Origin: Pseudomonadota bacterium | Lineage (GTDB): Bacteria; Pseudomonadota; Alphaproteobacteria; Rickettsiales; UBA3002 | Direction of reading: 5' to 3' | Length of the DNA stretch: 42,055 nucleotides | Assembly: GCA_963205305.1 (NCBI GenBank) | Contig: CAUJIC010000041.1 | Span: 1-42,055 of the forward strand | Shown here: positions 37,005 to 42,055 of the stretch, piece after piece | Numbering within the stretch: position 1 is the first letter of the stretch | Layout of the letters: the number at the start of each line of letters is the position of its first letter | Notes under the pieces: generated by a model | Database searches by the model: none | Seen by the model: the letters and a program-made list of their open reading frames with translations, nothing else | What the model was told of the DNA's origin: nothing | Position numbers and translations under genes: made by a program

Positions 37005-38506
37005 TAGCGGGCGCTAGCAACTTTTTCGGTGCCTTTGGCAAGGCTCGCCAGCTCGTTAAGCGCCGATTGCTTGGCGGTTTTGAAGGCAGCAAGCGATTTT
37101 CCCGAAAGGCCGCTGGCCATATTGAACTGCTTGGAGACAGGGTTCACCTGCGCGCTGTTCTCCAGCACCTCATAATGCAAGTGGGGGCCAGTGGAATTAC
37201 CCGTGGAACCAACATAGGCAATAACCTGACCTTGCTTCACGCGACCGCCAATACTGATAGGGCCAAAGCGGCTGATGTGGCCATAAGCGGTAACGTATTT
37301 ATCGTTGTGCTTAATGGTAACAAAATTGCCGTAGCCGCCCTTCCAGCCCTTATAGGTGACCACGCCATCGCCCGCCGCCATGATGGGCGTGCCAGTGGGT
37401 GCGCCAAAATCGACGCCACGGTGCATTTTGCTATAGCCCTGAATGGGGTGGTGGCGCATGCCAAAGCCGCTTGTTATCCGCACTGCATCAACAGGGGTAC
37501 GAAGGAGCGATTTTTTAATGGAATTGCCCTTACCATCGAACCACGCCAACTCTCCGTAGCTATTTTTATAGCGGAAAATCTCGTGTTTTTTGCCACGTAA
37601 GGTGAGAGCGGCGTAACGAAGTGTGCCGCCTGAGGTGGTATAGGCGCCATTTTTGTTTTTGGCGCGGTCCATCAGTACTTCAATCGTGTCACCAGGATGA
37701 ATTTCGCGCTGGAAATCGACATCGTAGCTGAAGGCTTTAATGGCTTCGTGCATGGCGTTGGAGGGAATGCCGCCCGAAGCTCCCGCCTGTAGGATGCTGG
37801 ATTTTACTTTGCCAAAGCCACGGAAGGTTTTTTCGCTTGATTGCTGTGAAGTATCTTCGGAAGCGGCAACGTTGAACCCACCATCGCTCAAGCGCTGTAG
37901 CTCGACGGTGGAAAGGTTAGGCAGTTTGATAGCCAATTCCTTCACGGCAGCGGCATCACCCAGTTTCTCATGCCGTTCGAGCGTGACCGAGATTTTTTGG
38001 CCAACACGGAGCTTTTCGGGGTTAAATTTGGCGGCAAGCGCCTTAACCACCTGATGAGCCTCGTTATTTTGTACGCGGTTGGCGATAAGCATATCGAGCA
38101 AGGTATCGCCTTTGCTGACTTTGAGCGCCAAAGTGATGGGGTAAGCAACGGGCGCCCCATCGGCTTTAGGTGCTTCGGCTACTTCTTTTTTCGCAGCGAG
38201 TGCCTTTTGCTCCTCGGTTACGGGTGGCAAGGCAGGCAAGGCCAAGGCTACTTGCGTTGGGCTTTCCGTAATGGCGATGTCTTTGCTATGAGCAACCAAG
38301 CTGCCATAGGCGGGAAGCAGCACAGAACCTAGCAGAAAATTCATAAAAAACGACATGCCAACGCCGAACACGGAGCCCACGAAGAACCAGTTGAAACGCA
38401 GGCGAGACAAGCGTTTAACACTGACCGAACGCGGCGCCGAGGCTGGAGCCACTGCTGGAACTGGAGAAATTACGATCGGTTTGACCGATGTTGTCACGCG
38501 ACGCAT
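37004..38506 (-). CDS. M23 family metallopeptidase with LysM domain
   Basis: A peptidoglycan-directed endopeptidase or an inactive envelope factor of the same fold. A membrane helix (~40-65) anchors it in the inner membrane. A LysM-like segment (KVSKGDTLLDMLIANRV, ~120-165) precedes the M23 domain (~345-450). Zinc residues are visible: H and D in HRGVDFG, and HLHYE with GSTGNSTGPHLH, so it looks active. About 500 aa. ATG 38506 (MRRVTTSVK) is chosen; GTG 38512 is the alternative. A candidate promoter on the minus strand has TTGACT at 38557-38562 and TCATAA at 38533-38538. It is coupled to the downstream hydrolase. Confidence 0.92.
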   Translation of the reverse strand: MRRVTTSVKPIVISPVPAVAPASAPRSVSVKRLSRLRFNWFFVGSVFGVGMSFFMNFLLGSVLLPAYGSLVAHSKDIAITESPTQVALALPALPPVTEEQKALAAKKEVAEAPKADGAPVAYPITLALKVSKGDTLLDMLIANRVQNNEAHQVVKALAAKFNPEKLRVGQKISVTLERHEKLGDAAAVKELAIKLPNLSTVELQRLSDGGFNVAASEDTSQQSSEKTFRGFGKVKSSILQAGASGGIPSNAMHEAIKAFSYDVDFQREIHPGDTIEVLMDRAKNKNGAYTTSGGTLRYAALTLRGKKHEIFRYKNSYGELAWFDGKGNSIKKSLLRTPVDAVRITSGFGMRHHPIQGYSKMHRGVDFGAPTGTPIMAAGDGVVTYKGWKGGYGNFVTIKHNDKYVTAYGHISRFGPISIGGRVKQGQVIAYVGSTGNSTGPHLHYEVLENSAQVNPVSKQFNMASGLSGKSLAAFKTAKQSALNELASLAKGTEKVASAR

Positions 38507-38705
38507 ACACACCTGCTGCTATAATTTTTGTTTTATGACTTCCGAGCGCAAGTTGAAGTCAATGTAAGCTAGTGAGCAGTAATTGCAATGAAATAGTGCA
38601 GTAAAATTGCACTTTTATGGCGACTTTTTACTCAAATATGTGGCAGGCTGGCGCCTGCTAAAACGGGTGAGGCAAAACAAACCCAAAAAATCTTCCATTT
38701 CGTGC
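38507..38705. other. Gene-free region between the M23 gene and the str operon
   Basis: No gene is seen. It is A+T-rich and holds two imperfect direct repeats, GCAGTAATTGCA (38576-38587) and GCAGTAAAATTGCA (38598-38611), whose starts are 22 bp apart, about two helical turns. The second forms an inverted repeat AGTGCA/TGCACT (38595-38600 with 38608-38613) followed by TTTT. It could be a dimer-binding operator or a weak terminator. A TTGACT/TCATAA pair on the minus strand may be the M23 promoter. Confidence 0.5.
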
Positions 38706-38734
38706 TTGACGCGAAGGTAAAGCGTCCTTATAAA
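38706..38734 (+). promoter_or_regulatory. str operon promoter
   Basis: TTGACG (38706-38711) and TATAAA (38729-38734) are separated by exactly 17 bp, each matching five of six consensus bases. It is the strongest promoter in the window and lies upstream of rpsL. The predicted start is near 38741, giving a leader of about 148 nt. Confidence 0.8.
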
Positions 38735-38740
38735 GCGCGC

Positions 38741-38880
38741 TCCCAACGGGTTCGCCCGCAAAAAATACTCGGCAAAAAGCTACAAAAAACCAAGTGTTTC
38801 CGCGCGTGTCTGTTGGGTTGATGCAACCTAATTATCGTGGCTTCGGTAGATGACCGGAATACCCACGGATAAGAAAGAGG
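38741..38880 (+). promoter_or_regulatory. Structured leader of the str operon mRNA
   Basis: Three stems are visible. A UUCG tetraloop hairpin sits at the 5' end (38747-38750 with 38755-38758). An 8-bp stem has a 3-nt loop (38813-38820 with 38824-38831, one G-U pair). A nested stem lies just before the ribosome-binding site: an outer stem 38836-38840 with 38863-38867 and an inner stem 38842-38847 with 38853-38858. AGAGG at 38876-38880 is the rpsL ribosome-binding site. Such a leader could bind a ribosomal protein for feedback control, which is inference. Confidence 0.5.
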
Positions 38881-38888
38881 ACTGACAC

Positions 38889-39260
38889 ATGCCAACAATC
38901 AACCAGTTGGTTCGCAAAGGCCGTCACCCGCAAAAGGCGCGTGATAAGGTTCCTGCGATGGAAGCATGCCCGCAAAAGCGTGGCGTCTGCACCCGCGTTT
39001 ACACCACCACCCCGAAAAAACCAAACTCTGCACTTCGTAAAGTGGCGAAAATTCGCCTGACGAATGGCTTTGAGGTGATTGGCTACATTCCGGGTGAAGG
39101 CCACAACCTGCAGGAGCACTCAGTTGTGCTCATCCGCGGTGGCCGCGTAAAAGATTTGCCCGGCGTTCGTTACCACATCATTCGTGGTACCCTCGATACG
39201 CAGGGTCTGCCAAAACGTCGCAAGCGTCGTTCGCATTACGGCGCGAAACGTCCGAAATAG
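38889..39260 (+). CDS. rpsL: 30S ribosomal protein S12
   Basis: A decoding-centre protein of the small subunit. The sequence is canonical: [12 protein letters not shown] at the start, [13 protein letters not shown] (with Lys43) and [13 protein letters not shown] (with the second conserved Lys), then the basic C-terminus [15 protein letters not shown]. Both lysines whose change gives streptomycin resistance are wild type. Length 123 aa. First gene of the str operon, ending in TAG. Confidence 0.99.
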   Translation: MPTINQLVRKGRHPQKARDKVPAMEACPQKRGVCTRVYTTTPKKPNSALRKVAKIRLTNGFEVIGYIPGEGHNLQEHSVVLIRGGRVKDLPGVRYHIIRGTLDTQGLPKRRKRRSHYGAKRPK

Positions 39261-39271
39261 GGGATATAGAT

Positions 39272-39742
39272 ATGTCACGTCGTCACGCCGCAAAAGAACG
39301 CGTTACTCTGCCAGATGCCAAGTTCCACAACCTCGTGGTTGCGAAATTCATGAGCACCTTGATGTATGATGGTAAGCGTTCGGCTGCTGAAAATATTGTT
39401 TATGGTGCATTCGACATCATTGGCCAAAAAACCGGCAAAGATCCGCTCGTCGTGTTTAGCGATGCGCTTGAGAATGTTGGTCCAACCGTCGAGGTGCGTT
39501 CGCGCCGCGTTGGTGGTGCAACCTACCAGGTGCCAACCGAAGTACGTAACAAGCGTCGTCAGGCGCTCGCGATTCGCTGGTTGATTATCGCCCTGCGTAA
39601 CCGTGGTGAAAAAACCACCCGTCAGCGTATGGCTGGTGAGATTATGGATGCGGCATCGGGCCGCGGCAACGCCGTTAAAAAACGTGAAGACACCCACCGT
39701 ATGGCCGAAGCGAACAAAGCATTCAGCCACTACAAGTGGTAG
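39272..39742 (+). CDS. rpsG: 30S ribosomal protein S7
   Basis: Binds 16S rRNA first in head assembly and contacts E-site tRNA. The sequence is canonical: [11 protein letters not shown] at the start, [20 protein letters not shown], and [12 protein letters not shown] with a typical C-terminus [15 protein letters not shown]. Length 156 aa. It follows rpsL by 11 bp and ends in TAG. In E. coli S7 represses the str operon by binding the rpsL-rpsG gap; here that gap is too short for that element. Confidence 0.99.
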   Translation: MSRRHAAKERVTLPDAKFHNLVVAKFMSTLMYDGKRSAAENIVYGAFDIIGQKTGKDPLVVFSDALENVGPTVEVRSRRVGGATYQVPTEVRNKRRQALAIRWLIIALRNRGEKTTRQRMAGEIMDAASGRGNAVKKREDTHRMAEANKAFSHYKW

Positions 39743-39775
39743 GTTTTTAAAAATAATAGGGAATCAGAGTAGACT

Positions 39776-41881
39776 ATGCCACGCACAACACAGTTAGACC
39801 ATTATCGCAATATCGGTATCTGCGCGCACATCGATGCGGGTAAGACGACGACGACTGAGCGTATCCTGTACTACACGGGTAAATCGCATAAAATCGGTGA
39901 AGTGCACGAAGGTGCCGCGACCATGGACTGGATGGAGCAAGAGCAAGAGCGTGGTATTACGATTACCTCGGCGGCGACGACTTGCTTCTGGACGGGCGCG
40001 AACAACGAACAATACCGCATCAACATCATTGATACACCAGGCCACGTAGACTTCACCATTGAAGTTGAGCGTTCGATGCGTGTCCTCGATGGTGCGGTGA
40101 CCGTGTTCGACTCCGTAGCTGGTGTGGAGCCACAATCCGAGACCGTATGGCGTCAGGCTGATAAATATGGCGTGCCACGTATTTGCTTCGTGAACAAAAT
40201 GGACCGCGTGGGCGCTGATTTCTACCGCTGCGTGGATATGATCATCGACCGCCTCGGCGCAACGCCGCTCGTGATTCAATTGCCAATCGGTGGTGAAGAG
40301 CATTTCCAAGGCGTAATCGACCTCGTGAAAATGAAAGCCCTTGTTTGGGGTGGTGAAGAGCTCGGCGCGAAATTCGACGAAGTTGAGATTCCTGCTGAGT
40401 ACGCAGCGAAAGCAAAAGAATACCGCGAGAAGCTGGTCGAGACCGCCGTTGAGCAAGACGACAAAATGCTGCAAGCTTACCTCGATGGTAACGAGCCGTC
40501 GGTAGAAGACCTCAAAAAATGCATCCGCAAAGGCACCGTGAAATTCGCGTTCGTGCCAATCCTCTGTGGTTCGGCCTTTAAAAACAAGGGCGTACAGCCG
40601 TTGCTTGATGCAGTAGTTGACTACCTGCCAACCCCGCTTGATCGCGGCGCGATGGACGGTATCGACCCTGATGCAAAAGATCCAGAGAACAACATCATCA
40701 AGCGTAAGCCTGATGATGCTGAGCCGCTCTCGATGCTCGCGTTCAAAATCATGGATGATCCATTCGTTGGCTCCATCACCTTCTGCCGTATTTATTCTGG
40801 CTGCGTAACCTCGGGTACCGCCGTGAGCAACTCGAGCAAAGACCGCAAAGAGCGCGTGGGCCGTATGTTGCTGATGCATGCAAACAGCCGTGAAGATATC
40901 AAAGAAGCTTATGCAGGCGATATCGTGGCGCTGGCTGGTCTGAAAGAGACCCGTACCGGTGATACGCTGTGCGATCCGAACAAGCCAGTCATCCTCGAGA
41001 AAATGGAATTCCCTGAGCCAGTAATCGAATTGGCTGTAGAGCCAAAATCGAAGGCTGACCAAGAGAAACTGGGTGTTGCGCTCAGCAAACTTGCTGCCGA
41101 GGATCCATCCTTCCGCGTGAGCACCAACCACGAGACTGGCCAGACCATCCTCAAAGGCATGGGCGAGCTTCACCTCGATATTAAAGTCGATATTCTTCGT
41201 CGTACGTACAAAGTTGATGCAAACGTGGGTGCGCCACAAGTGGCCTACCGCGAAACCATCAGCCGTCCGTACCAAGAAGATTATACCCACAAAAAACAAT
41301 CGGGTGGTTCGGGTCAGTTCGCTCGCGTCATCATCGATTTCGAACCGCTTGAGCCAGGTTCAGGCTTCGTGTTCGAAAACAAAACCGTGGGTGGTTCGGT
41401 GCCTAAGGAATTTATCCCAGGCGTTGAAAAAGGTCTTAACTCGATGCTCGGTTCTGGCGTAATCGCTGGCTTCCCTACCATCGATTTCAAAGCCACCCTA
41501 GTCGATGGCGCGTACCATGATGTGGATTCGTCCGCACTGGCATTCGAAATCGCTGCCCGCGCTGCATTCCGTGAAGGTATGGCAAAAGCTGGTCCGAAAT
41601 TGCTCGAGCCTATCATGAAGGTCGAAGTTGTAACCCCTGAGGATTACATGGGCGACGTGATTGGTGATCTTTCGAGCCGTCGTGGTTCGGTACAGGGCAT
41701 GGATCAACGCGGCAACGCACGCATCGTGAATGCACAAGTGCCGCTGGGTCAAATGTTTGGTTATGTGAACACCCTGCGTAGCATGTCGCAAGGTCGTGCA
41801 AGCTACAGCATGGTGTTTGGTCACTACGCTGAAGTGCCGTCGCACATCGCCGATGAAATTAAGAAAAAAGCAGCCGCTTAG
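39776..41881 (+). CDS. fusA: Elongation factor G
   Basis: The translocation GTPase. G1 [20 protein letters not shown]2-switch region [10 protein letters not shown]3 [20 protein letters not shown], and G4 [10 protein letters not shown] are all present, followed by domains II-V to a normal C-terminus. Length 701 aa is typical. ATG 39776 follows rpsG by 33 bp. Codon choice is more biased than in the other genes, as expected for high expression. It ends in TAG, and tuf begins 36 bp later. Confidence 0.99.
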   Translation: MPRTTQLDHYRNIGICAHIDAGKTTTTERILYYTGKSHKIGEVHEGAATMDWMEQEQERGITITSAATTCFWTGANNEQYRINIIDTPGHVDFTIEVERSMRVLDGAVTVFDSVAGVEPQSETVWRQADKYGVPRICFVNKMDRVGADFYRCVDMIIDRLGATPLVIQLPIGGEEHFQGVIDLVKMKALVWGGEELGAKFDEVEIPAEYAAKAKEYREKLVETAVEQDDKMLQAYLDGNEPSVEDLKKCIRKGTVKFAFVPILCGSAFKNKGVQPLLDAVVDYLPTPLDRGAMDGIDPDAKDPENNIIKRKPDDAEPLSMLAFKIMDDPFVGSITFCRIYSGCVTSGTAVSNSSKDRKERVGRMLLMHANSREDIKEAYAGDIVALAGLKETRTGDTLCDPNKPVILEKMEFPEPVIELAVEPKSKADQEKLGVALSKLAAEDPSFRVSTNHETGQTILKGMGELHLDIKVDILRRTYKVDANVGAPQVAYRETISRPYQEDYTHKKQSGGSGQFARVIIDFEPLEPGSGFVFENKTVGGSVPKEFIPGVEKGLNSMLGSGVIAGFPTIDFKATLVDGAYHDVDSSALAFEIAARAAFREGMAKAGPKLLEPIMKVEVVTPEDYMGDVIGDLSSRRGSVQGMDQRGNARIVNAQVPLGQMFGYVNTLRSMSQGRASYSMVFGHYAEVPSHIADEIKKKAAA

Positions 41882-41917
41882 TAACATAGAGAAATTAGGA
41901 AATTAGAGGAGTCGATC

Positions 41918-42055
41918 ATGGCAAAGGAAAAGTTCAACCGCAGCAAGCCGCACTGTAACATCGGTACGATTGGTCACGTGGATCACGGTAAGACGTCGCT
42001 GACGGCAGCGATTACGAAGGTATTGGCGAAGACGGGTGGCGCGACGTTCCGTGAC
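41918..42055 (+). CDS. tuf: Elongation factor Tu, N-terminal part, cut by window
   Basis: The first 46 codons of EF-Tu, which delivers aminoacyl-tRNA to the ribosome. [20 protein letters not shown] is canonical, and the G1 loop GHVDHGKTS is intact. AGGAG at 41907-41911 is a strong ribosome-binding site 6 nt before ATG 41918. Fourth gene of the str operon; the rest lies beyond the right edge. Confidence 0.98.
   Translation, partial: MAKEKFNRSKPHCNIGTIGHVDHGKTSLTAAITKVLAKTGGATFRD

Noticed and set aside
38595..38617. AGTGCA/TGCACT hairpin with TTTT as a firm terminator
   Set aside because: Six A+T-rich pairs, short T-run, and no upstream plus-strand gene to terminate; kept only as a possible operator.
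39794..41299. 501-codon open frame antisense to fusA
   Set aside because: Mirror of strongly biased fusA codons; His/Phe/Arg-rich product with no recognisable motif, and fusA itself is certain.

Overview
The window is a compact stretch of an alphaproteobacterial chromosome, by eye about 50-57% G+C. The evidence is gene content and order: secA - parvulin - argJ - mutT, comF - nitrilase - ubiG - lysC - ptsP - HTH gene - ispG - hisS - prfA - prmC - DUF4167 - clpB, then rpsL - rpsG - fusA - tuf. DUF4167 and DUF3108 proteins, ubiquinone synthesis (ubiG) and PtsP of the nitrogen PTS all fit that class. I cannot name a family or genus. I see no tRNA, rRNA, CRISPR array, insertion sequence or prophage gene.

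Layout. (1) 1-9342: the 3' part of a large Ala/Pro-rich protein with a peptidoglycan-binding-like segment and a strong terminator, a Nudix hydrolase converging on RNase D, a b561-type cytochrome behind a near-perfect FNR/FixK box, a DUF167 protein, aspS coupled to two tiny membrane proteins, and an OafA-type acyltransferase. (2) 9321-18060: secA, then a parvulin-argJ-mutT operon converging on a methyltransferase, then comF and a Nit1-like amidase converging on ubiG. (3) 18117-26088: a TPR-methyltransferase with a GNAT gene, lysC, a nitronate monooxygenase-like gene, and ptsP. Between the last two lie an orphan ORF, a 111-bp duplicated copy of the region upstream of ptsP, a 28-codon remnant of a second monooxygenase gene, and a secreted alpha/beta hydrolase. 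(4) 26138-33537: a RodZ-like HTH protein, ispG, hisS, an A+T-rich orphan gene, prfA, prmC, DUF4167, and DUF3108 on the other strand. (5) 33574-42055: clpB behind a sigma-32-like promoter, a hydrolase and an M23 peptidase on the minus strand, then the str operon with a strong promoter and structured leader, running into tuf at the window edge.

How the genes work together. The main theme is translation and protein quality control: aminoacyl-tRNA synthetases, RF1 and its methylase, ribosomal proteins, elongation factors, SecA, a periplasmic parvulin and ClpB. Single amino-acid, ubiquinone and isoprenoid steps are interspersed. Many genes join through one-base TAATG/TAGTG or four-base GTGA/ATGA overlaps, so translational coupling is probably common.

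Most notable observations. Stop codons are strongly skewed: 21 TAA, 15 TAG and only 2 TGA among 38 complete genes, and both TGA stops sit inside start-stop overlaps. There is a duplication/deletion scar upstream of ptsP, an FNR-class promoter before the cytochrome gene, a composition drop confined to the middle of aspS, and an A+T-rich orphan gene inserted between hisS and prfA. I did not find a clearly new multi-gene system; most of the window is housekeeping.
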